Origin: Pseudomonadota bacterium
GTDB taxonomy: Bacteria; Pseudomonadota; Gammaproteobacteria; Acidiferrobacterales; Acidiferrobacteraceae
Reading direction: 5' to 3'
DNA: 64,000 nucleotides
Assembly: GCA_021819245.1 (NCBI GenBank)
Contig: JAKARI010000002.1
Location: 1-64,000, forward strand
Every line of letters starts with the position of its first letter. Position 1 is the first letter of the stretch. The notes under the pieces are model-generated. The model was not told the DNA's origin. It did not search any database and saw only the letters and a list, made by a program, of their open reading frames with translations. Positions 7,906 through 16,444 of this stretch are shown one piece after another. The position numbers and the translations under genes were made by a program.

Positions 7906-8675
7906 GATGCCATGGTCCCGAATGCACGCTGCCCGCGCACACCGGAAAACATCGCGTGCACGAACGGGTGCGAACTGGTCGCGACCTCAGCTGCAGTCCC
8001 TTTGGCCACGATATGGTGGTCGGCCAGGATCGCAAGCCCGGTACACAGGTCGCGCATGAGGTCGAGGTCGTGAGTGATCACGACTGCCGTAAATTTCAGT
8101 TCCCTGTGCAGGCTCTGCAGGTGCTGGACAAAGGCCTGTGCGGTCACCGGGTCGAGCCCGGAGGTCGGCTCATCGAGGAACAAGACCTCGGGCTCCAGCG
8201 CCAGAGCCCGCGCCAGCGCGGCCCGCTTGGTCATGCCCCCGGAGAGCTCTGCTGGCAGGTATGTGGCGACCTCCGGCCCGAGCCCCACCTGCGCGAGCTT
8301 CATATAGACGAGGTCACGGATCAGCGCCGGTTCTATGGCACGATATTCCTGAAGCGGAAACGCGATGTTCTCAAACACCGTAAATGCGCTAAAGAGCGCC
8401 CCACCCTGAAACAGCACGCCGCAGCGATTGCGCAGCGCGGCGATGGCCTCCGCCCCGATCTGGTCTAGGCGTTCCCCGAAAAGGCTCACTCGCCCCTCGC
8501 TTGGCTGATCAAGACCGATCATCTCCCGTACCAGCGTCGTTTTGCCGCTTCCCGATCCCCCGACAAGCCCTAGAATCTCGCTGCGACTCACCGTCAGGCT
8601 GATATCCTCGTGCACAACCTGCCGCCCGAATCGCGTCACGATATGCTCCATTTCGATAATGGCATCCCCGGTCAC
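7902..8675 (-). CDS. mlaF: Lipid ABC transporter ATP-binding protein MlaF
   Basis: ABC ATPase of 257 residues that powers the MlaE permease. It has Walker A GGSGSGKTTL, signature LSGGMTKRAALARAL and Walker B EVLFLDEPTSGLDP. The GGM variant of the signature is common in the Mla/TGD3 group. The open frame extends much further upstream, but that part is out-of-frame mlaE. The start chosen is GTG 8675, which overlaps the mlaE stop as GTGA. Confidence 0.9.
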   Translation of the reverse strand: MTGDAIIEMEHIVTRFGRQVVHEDISLTVSRSEILGLVGGSGSGKTTLVREMIGLDQPSEGRVSLFGERLDQIGAEAIAALRNRCGVLFQGGALFSAFTVFENIAFPLQEYRAIEPALIRDLVYMKLAQVGLGPEVATYLPAELSGGMTKRAALARALALEPEVLFLDEPTSGLDPVTAQAFVQHLQSLHRELKFTAVVITHDLDLMRDLCTGLAILADHHIVAKGTAAEVATSSHPFVHAMFSGVRGQRAFGTMAS

Positions 8676-9871
8676 GGCAGGCCGATCCCGCGAAATCCGA
8701 TCGCAAACATGGCATCGACGAATATCACGGCCGTGATGCCCGTCACCACCGCATTGGTCGTCTCGATGCCAAGGCTCCTGGTATTCGGCTCGATGCGCAG
8801 GCCAAAGTGGCAGGCGACGAGCGCAATGATGGTTCCAAAGACCGCGCCCTTCACGATGCCGAGCACGAAGTTGACCACCGGGACCGCGGATGGGAGGGCG
8901 TAAACGAAGCCCCGCATGCCGATCCCGAGCGTAATGTGCGCGGCCACCATGCCGCCGAACAGCGCGATCGCATCCGTCCATACTACAAGCAGCGGGAGCG
9001 CCACGGCGAGCGCCACGATCTTGGGTAAAACCAGGCGCACGGTCCGCGAGATCCCCATGGCCGCAAGTGCATCGAGCTCCTCGGTAAGCCGCATGACCCC
9101 GAATTCGGCGGCCATGGCCGAGCCCGAGCGCCCGGCCACCAGGATCGCCGCGAGGAGCGGGCCGAGCTCCCGCATAATACTAAGCCCGAGCACGTTGACG
9201 ATGTAGGATGGCGCGCCAAAGGTGCGCAGTTCCAGGGACGACAGATAGCTCATGACGATGCCCACGAGCGCGCCGACCAGCGCGGTGATGCCGAGCGCGC
9301 GCACGCCTGCCTCGTATATCGTAGCCGAGATGTCCTTCCAGGGTATGTCCTCTCCGTGGCGCGCGAGATGCAAGACATCGAGAACGAACTGGCCGACGAG
9401 TGTGGTAAAGCCAGTGAGGTGCGATTGTGCTGCGCGCGCTATTGATGACAAGGCGGCAAGCGGCCGCACACGGGGGCTGCGTGTATTCTCGGGGGGTGTG
9501 TTGCGTTGCGCCCAGCGCTCGCAGAGCGCGGCATGCTCAGGGCGTGCCTCGATCGCATTGCCGCGCGTAAATCCCTGCAGGCGCCACAGAATCAAGGCCC
9601 CGAAGTTGTCGAGGCTCTCTACCTCACGGCAATCCCATACAACCTTGCCATCGTTGCGCGCATACTTCTCGAGCTCCTGCGACAGGGTGTTTGCGCGCCC
9701 GTTAATGCCACGCAGCGTCCACGGCCCCGTCAGCACGACGATCGTCCGCCCGTGCTCATCGCCAACAGTATGGTAGCCGGCGGGCTCGAAGCGCCCGGCC
9801 GTCGTGGACTGGCCGTTCTCACGCCTGTTGGTTCCCTCGTTCGTAACGTTACCCTCGTGGATCCCTCGCAA
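8672..9871 (-). CDS. mlaE: MlaE-type lipid ABC permease with fused N-terminal STAS domain
   Basis: A 399-residue protein. Residues ~30-125 form a STAS/MlaB-like domain (GRTIVVLTGPWTLRGIN ... VVWDCREVESLDNFGALIL). The rest is a MlaE permease with 5-6 membrane segments (GLSIMRELGPLLAAILVAG is the conserved permease helix). In E. coli the STAS protein MlaB is separate; here it is fused, as in several other proteobacteria. The start is uncertain: TTG 9871 is the only start early in the frame and lacks a clear ribosome site. It lies 11 bases after ubiI. Confidence 0.88.
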   Translation of the reverse strand: MRGIHEGNVTNEGTNRRENGQSTTAGRFEPAGYHTVGDEHGRTIVVLTGPWTLRGINGRANTLSQELEKYARNDGKVVWDCREVESLDNFGALILWRLQGFTRGNAIEARPEHAALCERWAQRNTPPENTRSPRVRPLAALSSIARAAQSHLTGFTTLVGQFVLDVLHLARHGEDIPWKDISATIYEAGVRALGITALVGALVGIVMSYLSSLELRTFGAPSYIVNVLGLSIMRELGPLLAAILVAGRSGSAMAAEFGVMRLTEELDALAAMGISRTVRLVLPKIVALAVALPLLVVWTDAIALFGGMVAAHITLGIGMRGFVYALPSAVPVVNFVLGIVKGAVFGTIIALVACHFGLRIEPNTRSLGIETTNAVVTGITAVIFVDAMFAIGFRGIGLP

Positions 9872-9882
9872 GCCGCGTCATA

Positions 9883-11082
9883 TCAAGGCCGCTCGCCCGC
9901 CACATCAGGGGATTGCAGGACGCGTGCGCCGGCTGCGTCCATGAAAAACGCCTTGAGCGCGGGCAGGGTATCAGCGATGTTCAGGCCCGCGCGCAGCATC
10001 GCGCGCACCCACGGGCGGTCATCGCAAAACATGCGATTGAGCAGATCGGTTGCCGCCAGCATGGCCAGGTTATCCGCCTTGCGTTCGCGTTCATAGGGAC
10101 GCAGGGTCCGGCGCGACCCAAGATCAGCCGACCGCGCACGGGCCGCCTGGAGCGATGCGATCAGGGCGCTCGCGTCGGCGAACCCAAGGTTGACCCCTTG
10201 GCCCGCGAGCGGGTGGACGCGATGGGCGGCATCACCCACCAAGGCAAAGCGCGCGCCGACGTAGTCTTGCGCATGGGACGCCACGAGCGGGAAGTAGGCC
10301 CGCTTGCTGTCGACCTCGAGACGGCCGAGATGGTCTCCAAAGGCGTCGTTCAGCGCCGCGGCAAATTGCGCGTCCGAAAGGTCCCGCAGCCGCCGGGCCT
10401 CGACGTCCGCCGCAGACCAGATGAGGGAGGCGCGGCAGGGCTCAGGCAGCGGCAAAAGCGCGCACGGTCCATGGGCGAGGAAGCGCTGCCATGCCACGCC
10501 TTCATGGGCCCGTCCCAGACGGATATCGGCGCATACCGCGGTCTGTCCATAGCGGTACTGAAGGACCCCTACACCGAGCTCGTCGCGGATCACGGATTGC
10601 GCGCCGTCGGCGGCGATCAAAAGCGGCGCGCCAAGCCGCCCGCCCCCCTTCATGGTCACCTCGATCCGGGCGTTTCCGATTCTGACCGCCTGCGCGCGGT
10701 CGCCATGCCAGGCCACGCCGCGCGTCCGCGCCCGGGCGCGCAGCGCCGACTCGAGTCGGCCATGATTGACGATGACCCCGAGGCAGGCCTCGCCGATATC
10801 CGCGCTGTCGAAAGTCAGCCGCCCCGACCCGCCGCGATCGAGAATGTGCAAGGCGCGTAAGGGGGCCGCCTCCACGCCCTCGAGCGGCCAAGCGCCCAGG
10901 TCTGAAAGGCGCTGTAAAGACCCGCGGCTTAAGGCGCTGGTGCGCACCGATATCGGGTCTTCGCCGCTCGCGGCGTCAATAAGGGCGATTTCAAAGCCGC
11001 GCATGGCGAGGGCGTGGGCGAGCAGGGTCCCCACCGCCCCGGCGCCGGCTATGATGATGTCGGGATCACGTCGTCCGGTCAT
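9883..11082 (-). CDS. ubiI: FAD-dependent ubiquinone-pathway hydroxylase (UbiI/VisC-like)
   Basis: A flavoprotein monooxygenase of the UbiH/COQ6 family, 399 aa. It has an FAD-binding GAGAVG near the N-terminus, a DG motif around residue 160, and GDAAHRVHPLAGQGVNLGF, which matches the UbiI/VisC type of GD motif. It likely hydroxylates the octaprenylphenol ring (C5) in ubiquinone synthesis. It overlaps ubiH by four bases. UbiI versus UbiF specificity cannot be settled from sequence alone. Confidence 0.85.
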   Translation of the reverse strand: MTGRRDPDIIIAGAGAVGTLLAHALAMRGFEIALIDAASGEDPISVRTSALSRGSLQRLSDLGAWPLEGVEAAPLRALHILDRGGSGRLTFDSADIGEACLGVIVNHGRLESALRARARTRGVAWHGDRAQAVRIGNARIEVTMKGGGRLGAPLLIAADGAQSVIRDELGVGVLQYRYGQTAVCADIRLGRAHEGVAWQRFLAHGPCALLPLPEPCRASLIWSAADVEARRLRDLSDAQFAAALNDAFGDHLGRLEVDSKRAYFPLVASHAQDYVGARFALVGDAAHRVHPLAGQGVNLGFADASALIASLQAARARSADLGSRRTLRPYERERKADNLAMLAATDLLNRMFCDDRPWVRAMLRAGLNIADTLPALKAFFMDAAGARVLQSPDVAGERP

Positions 11083-12290
11083 GGCGCGAGCCCTCGGAAA
11101 AGCCTGGGCAAGGGGGTTTTTAGCCCCATCGTCCGTATCGCGAGCGCACGCTTAAGCCCCGGTAGCGCGTCGACTACGTTCAGTGCCACGCCGCGGGCCG
11201 CCGCAAGGGGCGGCAGGCGCGGCGCAAAAAGCCGAACCAGGCCGTCGGTAAAGCGTGTCGTGCGCGCAACGTCCGCCTGCCTCGCCCGCGCATAACCGGT
11301 AAGCCAGGCACGGTCTCCGAAGTCCCTGTGGGCGCGGCATGCCTCCGCGATGCGTTCGGCCAGGACCGCCACGTCGCGCAATCCCAGGTTGAAGCCCTGC
11401 CCTGCGACCGGGTGCAGCGTGTGCGCGGCATTGCCGATCAGCACGCAGCGCGGCGCCACCCATTCGCGCGCATGCCGACGCACCAGCGGGAAGCCCAGCC
11501 GGGGGCTTGCCGAAAGCAGCCTCCCGAGCCGGTCGCCGAAGCGGCCGGTCAGGTGCTCCAGGAACCCCTCATCATCCAGGGCCTGCCATTGCCCGCCGTC
11601 GGGACGGCTTATGACAAACGTGTAGCGGTCGCCGCCGATCGGTAGCGCGGCGATGGGGCCGTCTGCGGTAAATCGCTCGAACGCGGTATGCGGCCGCGGC
11701 CTCGATACCCGGCAGTTGCTCACGATCGCAGAGCGCCCGTAGTCGTGAGTCACGACACCGATACCGCACGCCGCCCGTACCGCCGAATGGGTGCCATCGG
11801 CGCCGACCAAGAGCCGGCACACGATAGACCCGCTCTTGTCCCCATCGGCCACCATGACCTGTGCCTCACTCCCGTCGTGGGTAAGGCCCGCGAAGCGCCC
11901 GCGGTGCAACCTGACCCTGGTTGCGCCAAGCGACTCATACAAGGCCGCCAGCAGCGCCGCGTTTCCCACTACGAACCCGAGGGCCTCCACGCCCTGCTCC
12001 TTGGCCAGGATATGGGTCAGACCAAAGCCCCCCGAGCGATCGGATATCTCGATCTCGGTGATGGGCGCAACGTCCCCGGGGGAAAGCCTCGGCCACGCGC
12101 CGAGGGTCTCAAGCGCGCGTTTCGAGCCCTGAGCGATCGTGAAGGTCCGGTCGTCAGGACAGGCCGCCGGCGCGCACGCGACCGGATCGAGAAGGCATAT
12201 GTCGAGCGGCAGATGCGCAAGCGCGAGCGCAAGACTCGCCCCCACTAGGCCGCCGCCGCAGATCACAATGTCGTATCTCTGCATCGTCAC
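11079..12290 (-). CDS. ubiH: 2-octaprenyl-6-methoxyphenyl hydroxylase UbiH
   Basis: FAD monooxygenase, 403 aa, with N-terminal GGGLVG dinucleotide motif and LIGNAAHTLHPVAGQGFNLG. The GNAA variant (not GDAA) followed by HP-AGQGFNLG is characteristic of UbiH. It hydroxylates C1 of the quinone ring. The gene lies between pepP and ubiI with four-base overlaps on both sides, the same order as E. coli pepP-ubiH-visC. Confidence 0.9.
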   Translation of the reverse strand: MTMQRYDIVICGGGLVGASLALALAHLPLDICLLDPVACAPAACPDDRTFTIAQGSKRALETLGAWPRLSPGDVAPITEIEISDRSGGFGLTHILAKEQGVEALGFVVGNAALLAALYESLGATRVRLHRGRFAGLTHDGSEAQVMVADGDKSGSIVCRLLVGADGTHSAVRAACGIGVVTHDYGRSAIVSNCRVSRPRPHTAFERFTADGPIAALPIGGDRYTFVISRPDGGQWQALDDEGFLEHLTGRFGDRLGRLLSASPRLGFPLVRRHAREWVAPRCVLIGNAAHTLHPVAGQGFNLGLRDVAVLAERIAEACRAHRDFGDRAWLTGYARARQADVARTTRFTDGLVRLFAPRLPPLAAARGVALNVVDALPGLKRALAIRTMGLKTPLPRLFRGLAP

Positions 12291-13594
12291 GGGCCTTCGT
12301 CCCGCAGGGCCTCGATGTCCTCGGCGCGTCGCGGCAAGTCGCGGCTAAGAACCTCGTAGCCGGATTTCGTGATGAGTACATCATCTTCTATGCGGATCCC
12401 GATATTCCGGAAATTTTCCGGGATATCGTCGCTTCCCGGGATATAAAGGCCCGGCTCGACAGTCGTCACCATTCCCGGTTCCAGTACGCGAGGCGCGCCC
12501 CCGACCTTGTAATCCCCGACATCATGCACGTCGAGTCCCAGCCAGTGTCCGGTTCTATGCATGTAAAAACGCTTGTATCCTCCGTTTTCTATCAGGCTAT
12601 CGGCCGTGCCACGCAAGAGTTTGAGATCGATCAATCCCTGCGTCAGAACCCTGACAGCGGCCTCGTGCGCGGCCGGCCACTCGCGTCCCGGTCCTATAGC
12701 CGCCAGCGCCGCGTCCTGCGCCGCGAGCACGATGTCATAGAGGGCCCGTTGCTCGGCACTGAAGCGCCGCGCCACCGGGAAGGTGCGGGTAATGTCCGAT
12801 GCGTACCCATCCATCTCGCAGCCGGCATCGATCAGAACCAGCGTGCCATCCTTGAGCGGCGCGTCGTTTTCTATGTAGTGGAGGATGCAGGCGTTGGCGC
12901 CGCTCGCTACGATCGGCGGGTACGATGGATACGCGGCGCCGCCTTTGCGAAACGCATAAAGCAGCTCGGCTTCGAGTTCGTACTCGTAGAGCCCCGGGGC
13001 GCATGCCCGGATGGCGCGCTTGTGGCCTTCGACGGCAACGGCCGCTGCGCGGCGCATGAGCGCGGCCTCCTCGGGCCGCTTTGTCAGTCGCATCTCATGA
13101 AGGATGTGATTGGGGTCCACGAACTCTTCGGGTGCGGCAATCCCCGACCGCGCCTTGGCACGGACTTCATTCACCCATTCCAGAACATGGCCATCGAATT
13201 CCGGATGGCGTCCCATGCTGTAGTAGACGCGCCGCCTGTCTTCGAGAAGGCCCGGAAGGATGTCATCGATGTCGTCTATCGGGAAGGCATCGTCGGCCCC
13301 ATACTCGGAAACGGCGCCTTCGGGTCCCGCGCGATGCCCTTGCCATTGCTCTTTGTCCGGATCCCGATCTCGGCAAAAAAGCAGAAACTCGCCCCGGGTG
13401 CGGCCGGGGACCAGGACTGCCACCGCCTCGGGTTCGGGAAAATGGGTCAGATAGTAGAAGTCGCTGTCAGGACGAAAGAGGTATTCCACATCGCCATTGC
13501 GCAGACGCGCAGGCGAGGTCGGAATGATCGCTATGGCATCGCCCATGAGGCCCATGAATTCGGCGCGGCGGCGCCTGAAGGCATTCTTGTCCAT
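12287..13594 (-). CDS. pepP: Xaa-Pro aminopeptidase PepP
   Basis: Metallopeptidase (M24B), 435 aa, that removes the residue before proline. The N-terminal AMP_N domain (RRAEFMGLMGDAIAIIPTSP) precedes the pita-bread domain. All five metal ligands can be seen: D in LVLIDAGCEMDGYASDITRTFPV (two Asp), H in HWLGLDVHDVG, E in TTVEPGLYI and E in GIRIEDDVLI. It overlaps ubiH by four bases. Confidence 0.94.
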   Translation of the reverse strand: MDKNAFRRRRAEFMGLMGDAIAIIPTSPARLRNGDVEYLFRPDSDFYYLTHFPEPEAVAVLVPGRTRGEFLLFCRDRDPDKEQWQGHRAGPEGAVSEYGADDAFPIDDIDDILPGLLEDRRRVYYSMGRHPEFDGHVLEWVNEVRAKARSGIAAPEEFVDPNHILHEMRLTKRPEEAALMRRAAAVAVEGHKRAIRACAPGLYEYELEAELLYAFRKGGAAYPSYPPIVASGANACILHYIENDAPLKDGTLVLIDAGCEMDGYASDITRTFPVARRFSAEQRALYDIVLAAQDAALAAIGPGREWPAAHEAAVRVLTQGLIDLKLLRGTADSLIENGGYKRFYMHRTGHWLGLDVHDVGDYKVGGAPRVLEPGMVTTVEPGLYIPGSDDIPENFRNIGIRIEDDVLITKSGYEVLSRDLPRRAEDIEALRDEGP

Positions 13595-13657
13595 AATGCC
13601 ATTATGCCTGAAGTCGGTGGCCGCACCACGCCCGCACAGGCCGCATTGGCGGCCGGC

Positions 13658-14158
13658 TCATTTGGCGACTTCATCGTAGATCAATTGGGTAGCGACCCGC
13701 AGGTATTCGACAAGCTCGCTTAGGTCCGACTCGCCTGCGGTCCCGCTGGCCTCCGCGATGCCGCCGATATCCGTGAGGGCCTCGGTCACGATCTCCGGGT
13801 AATCACGCACCTCCCTATCGTAGTCATATAGGGAAAAACCCGTTACGAAACCCCGGCACCAGTCAATCAGCGCCCGGCTGCGTATAACCGCTGAGCTGTC
13901 ATCGTCCGGGAGCAGGGGACCAAGCCCGAGCCCGGCCTCGGCCACATCCTCGATGACCCCTTGACGTATGATCTCGAGCCCATCGCGCAGGTCGCCGTCG
14001 CTTTCGCCGGCGCCTAAGGCCGCGACCGTCTTGTTGTCGTCCGTCGCTCCGGCACAGAGGAGTCCGATGACAACGCCATGGGCCTCGGACACCCCGAGCG
14101 CGATGTCGGCGCGCTCGAGCATCATGGCCCATGTGTCGTAGGAGAAGTCATGTTGCAT
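13658..14158 (-). CDS. ygfB: YgfB/UPF0149 family protein
   Basis: A 166-residue acidic, helical protein of the UPF0149 family (ERADIALGVSEAHGVVIGLLC near the N-terminus; CRGFVTGFSLYD in the middle). It is almost always upstream of pepP-ubiH in gammaproteobacteria. In Pseudomonas, YgfB modulates a transcriptional programme affecting AmpDh3; its role here is unknown. A TAGAAT -10-like box (14165-14170 on this strand) lies so close that the transcript may start at or next to the ATG. Confidence 0.9.
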   Translation of the reverse strand: MQHDFSYDTWAMMLERADIALGVSEAHGVVIGLLCAGATDDNKTVAALGAGESDGDLRDGLEIIRQGVIEDVAEAGLGLGPLLPDDDSSAVIRSRALIDWCRGFVTGFSLYDYDREVRDYPEIVTEALTDIGGIAEASGTAGESDLSELVEYLRVATQLIYDEVAK

Positions 14159-14164
14159 GGCGCT

Positions 14165-14170
14165 ATTCTA
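14165..14170 (-). promoter_or_regulatory. -10 box of ygfB operon
   Basis: TAGAAT, read on the minus strand, ends 7 bases before the ygfB ATG, predicting a leaderless or near-leaderless mRNA. No good -35 box is seen at the usual spacing. Confidence 0.35.
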
Positions 14171-14272
14171 TCTGAGGTTGCCCCTTTTTGCCGTTATGGG
14201 GCCACTCATTGTCCGAGGCCACAGGCCGCGAACGCCCCGCGCGCGCGTCCTGGAAGCCCTATCGCGCGGACG

Positions 14273-14301
14273 TTGACCCCGGCCCCGGCGAGTTCTATAG
14301 T
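14273..14301 (+). promoter_or_regulatory. Sigma-70 promoter giving a leaderless transcript
   Basis: TTGACC (14273-14278), a 17-base spacer, then TATAGT (14296-14301). The expected start of transcription, seven bases after the -10, is 14308-14309, the A of the ATG of the small coiled-coil gene. No Shine-Dalgarno sequence precedes that ATG, consistent with leaderless translation. Confidence 0.7.
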
Positions 14302-14308
14302 GGCCCCC

Positions 14309-14539
14309 ATGAGCGGCGAATCTCCCCATGATGCCGACGCCCTGGCCCGTCTGGAGCGTCGGATCGAGGATTTGGTCGCGGCGTGCCGGCGACTTCAAGA
14401 AGACAATGCGAATTGGCGTGCGCGCCATCAGGCCTTGTCGGCGGAGTATGTGCGGCTCAATGAACGCACGCGCGCGGCGCGTAGTCGTGTCGAGGAGATG
14501 ATAGGACGTGTCGCGGCCCTGACCCGCGAGGGCGGTTGA
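14309..14539 (+). CDS. Small coiled-coil protein (TIGR02449/ZapB-like)
   Basis: A 76-residue, almost wholly helical protein with heptad pattern (LARLERRIEDLVAACRRLQ, then LNERTRAARSRVEEMIGRV). It belongs by position and shape to the TIGR02449 family found just before zapA in gammaproteobacteria. It is likely a cell-division accessory acting with ZapA, but no direct function is established. The start ATG 14309 fits the promoter; the longer frame upstream runs across the promoter. Its TGA overlaps the zapA ATG. Confidence 0.8.
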   Translation: MSGESPHDADALARLERRIEDLVAACRRLQEDNANWRARHQALSAEYVRLNERTRAARSRVEEMIGRVAALTREGG

Positions 14540-14847
14540 TGGCGAGCAGTAAGGAGACGATCCGTATCTCCGTGTTCGGCAAAGAGTTCGCAGTGGCCTG
14601 TCCCGCGGACGAGCGGGATGCCCTGGTCAAGGCGGCGCAGTATGTCGATTCGCGCATGCAGGAAGGGCGGCATGGCGGGCGGGTGGCGAACATGGAGCGG
14701 CATGCCGTCATGGCGGCGCTCAACATAGCTTATGAATTACTGCGGTTGCGGGAGCAGTCGGTGTCGGATGAGTGGGTCAAGCGCGTCAATGTGCTCACCG
14801 ACAAGGTGGAACGGGTTTTGCGAGACGAGTTACAGGAGCGGCCTTGA
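14539..14847 (+). CDS. zapA: Cell division protein ZapA
   Basis: A 102-residue FtsZ-ring stabiliser. The N-terminal beta-beta-alpha head (IRISVFGKEFAVACPADERDALVKAAQYVD) and the C-terminal coiled coil (MAALNIAYELLRL onward) match ZapA. ZapA tetramers cross-link FtsZ filaments at midcell. ATG 14539 overlaps the previous stop codon (ATGA type); a TTG at 14536 is less likely. It is followed by 6S RNA as in E. coli. Confidence 0.93.
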   Translation: MASSKETIRISVFGKEFAVACPADERDALVKAAQYVDSRMQEGRHGGRVANMERHAVMAALNIAYELLRLREQSVSDEWVKRVNVLTDKVERVLRDELQERP

Positions 14848-14873
14848 GAATCATCAGGGTCGTTTGCGGGTTT

Positions 14874-15058
14874 GGCGCCCCCTGCGGTGTTCGTAGCCAT
14901 TCCGTGCCCCTGAACCTATAACTCTTGCCTCGGGAACCACGATTCCGGGTGCTGTTGTGCATGTCCGTCTCGAACGGAAAGCCTGAAGCATCTGGACGTG
15001 TCCCACTTGAACCTTTGGTTCGAGGCAAAGAATGGGTACGGCACAGGTGGAGGGCGCC
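14874..15058 (+). ncRNA. ssrS: 6S RNA
   Basis: About 185 nt between zapA and the 5-FCL gene, the conserved ssrS locus. The ends pair: GGCGCCCCCTG at 14874 with the complementary run up to GGGCGCC at 15058. Conserved blocks are seen: CGTGCCCCTGAACCTATA on the 5' side and CACTTGAACCTTTGGTTC on the 3' side, like the E. coli 6S arms that flank the central bubble. 6S RNA mimics an open promoter and sequesters sigma-70 RNA polymerase in stationary phase. A short GAGGGCGCCTC hairpin followed by TATATTTTT closes the gene. Confidence 0.9.
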
Positions 15059-15083
15059 TCTATATTTTTGCGGTACCTACCCC

Positions 15084-15662
15084 ATGCATGACAAACGCGG
15101 TTTGCGGCGCGCTCTGCGCGCATGTCGCAAGGCCCTGGGCGCGCGCGCGCGCGCAACCGGTGCCCGGCATGTCGCCCGCCGCGCCCTGCCGCTTTTGCGC
15201 CGGGCGCAGCATGTCGGGGTCTATTGGCCGGTCGGTTCGGAGCTCGATCCGCGGCCACTCGCTTACGCCCTCATGCGCGCGCGCCATGCCGTCTATCTAC
15301 CTGCGGTGGACCGTCGCCCCGGGCGCCCCATGACCTTTCGTCCCTGGCGGCCGCCGTTCGTTCCGGGCCCATTGGACATACCTGAGCCGCGCTGGGGCCG
15401 CAGGATGCGCGCGCGCCGGCTGGATGTGGTGCTGGTCCCGCTGATCGGTTTCGATGCCCGCGGGTGGCGCCTCGGCCAGGGCGGCGGCCACTATGACCGG
15501 ACCTTTGGTTTCGTGCGCAGAACCGGTGGGCGGCCGGTCCTGATCGGGCTCGCTTATGAATGCCAGCGCCTCGTCTCGGCACCGCGCGAGGGCCATGACG
15601 TGCGCCTGCATGCAATACTCACAGAACGCCGGTTATACCGGGCGCAGGACAGGCTGGCATGA
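15084..15662 (+). CDS. fau: 5-formyltetrahydrofolate cyclo-ligase
   Basis: A 192-residue enzyme converting 5-formyl-THF to 5,10-methenyl-THF with ATP (E. coli ygfA/fau). N-terminal basic helix LRRALRACRKAL, central LDVVLVPLIGFDARGWRLGQGGGHYDR with the conserved GxGGGxYDR nucleotide/folate loop. The frame is open upstream through the 6S RNA; ATG 15084 (MHDKRGLRRAL) fits the family length. It overlaps the next gene by four bases. Confidence 0.9.
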   Translation: MHDKRGLRRALRACRKALGARARATGARHVARRALPLLRRAQHVGVYWPVGSELDPRPLAYALMRARHAVYLPAVDRRPGRPMTFRPWRPPFVPGPLDIPEPRWGRRMRARRLDVVLVPLIGFDARGWRLGQGGGHYDRTFGFVRRTGGRPVLIGLAYECQRLVSAPREGHDVRLHAILTERRLYRAQDRLA

Positions 15663-16444
15663 ATATCTTGTTTATCGGGGACGTCGTAGGCGACGCCGGT
15701 CGCCGGGTATTGTTGGCAAGGCTTCCGGTTTTGCAGGAACGCTTCAGGATCGATCTCACGATTGTGAATATCGAGAATGCCGCCGCCGGATTCGGGGTGA
15801 CGGACAAGATCCTGCGCGAATGTCTTGCTCATAAAGTCGATGTCTTGAGCACCGGTAACCATGTCTTCGACAAACGCGAGGCGATTGAGCTCGTTGGGCG
15901 CGAGCCGCGCCTGTTGCGGCCTCATAACTATCCGGTAAGCACTCCCGGGAGCGGTTGGTATGTCGGGCAGACGCGCGGCGGCGAGCCGTTTGCTGTTTTG
16001 AATGTCATGGGGACGGCGTTCATGCACCCGGTGCTCGACTGCCCGTTTGCCTGCGCGCGCGCCGCGCTCGATGCAAAACCCGAGGCCGTGAAGACGGTAC
16101 TGGTCGATTGCCATGCCGAAACGACGAGCGAGAAGATGGCGATGGGCTGGTTCCTGGATGGCCAGGTCAGCGCGGTCGTGGGCACCCACACCCATGTCCC
16201 GACCGCCGACGAGCGTATCCTGCCGGCGGGCACGGCCTACATCTCGGATGTCGGCATGACCGGGTGCTATGACTCGGTGATCGGCATGAACAAGGACAAG
16301 GTGCTGCGGCGCATGGTCCAGAAGCTGCCCGAACGGCTCGAGGCCGCCGAGGGCCGGGCGACCGTGTGCGGGGTCGTCATAGATGTCGATGGCAAGACCG
16401 GACGCAGCCGCGGTATTCAGCGCGTACGCGTGCGCGAGGACTGA
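15659..16444 (+). CDS. YmdB/TIGR00282-family metallophosphoesterase
   Basis: A 261-residue calcineurin-like phosphoesterase of the YmdB type, shown in Bacillus to hydrolyse 2',3'-cyclic nucleotides and affect biofilm and sporulation choices. Metal ligands are visible in order: GDVVGDAG (residues 6-13), VNIENAA, GNHVFDKRE, VDCHAETTSEK and GTHTHVPTADERILP. The family's usual NGEN is NIEN here. It is the second gene of a run 5-FCL/YmdB/EVE/GST/unknown with 1-4 base overlaps. Its physiological target in this organism is unknown. Confidence 0.9.
   Translation: MNILFIGDVVGDAGRRVLLARLPVLQERFRIDLTIVNIENAAAGFGVTDKILRECLAHKVDVLSTGNHVFDKREAIELVGREPRLLRPHNYPVSTPGSGWYVGQTRGGEPFAVLNVMGTAFMHPVLDCPFACARAALDAKPEAVKTVLVDCHAETTSEKMAMGWFLDGQVSAVVGTHTHVPTADERILPAGTAYISDVGMTGCYDSVIGMNKDKVLRRMVQKLPERLEAAEGRATVCGVVIDVDGKTGRSRGIQRVRVRED

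Noticed and set aside
12524..13723. 399-aa plus-strand frame
   Set aside because: Entirely antisense to pepP and ygfB; composition effect of GC-rich coding DNA.
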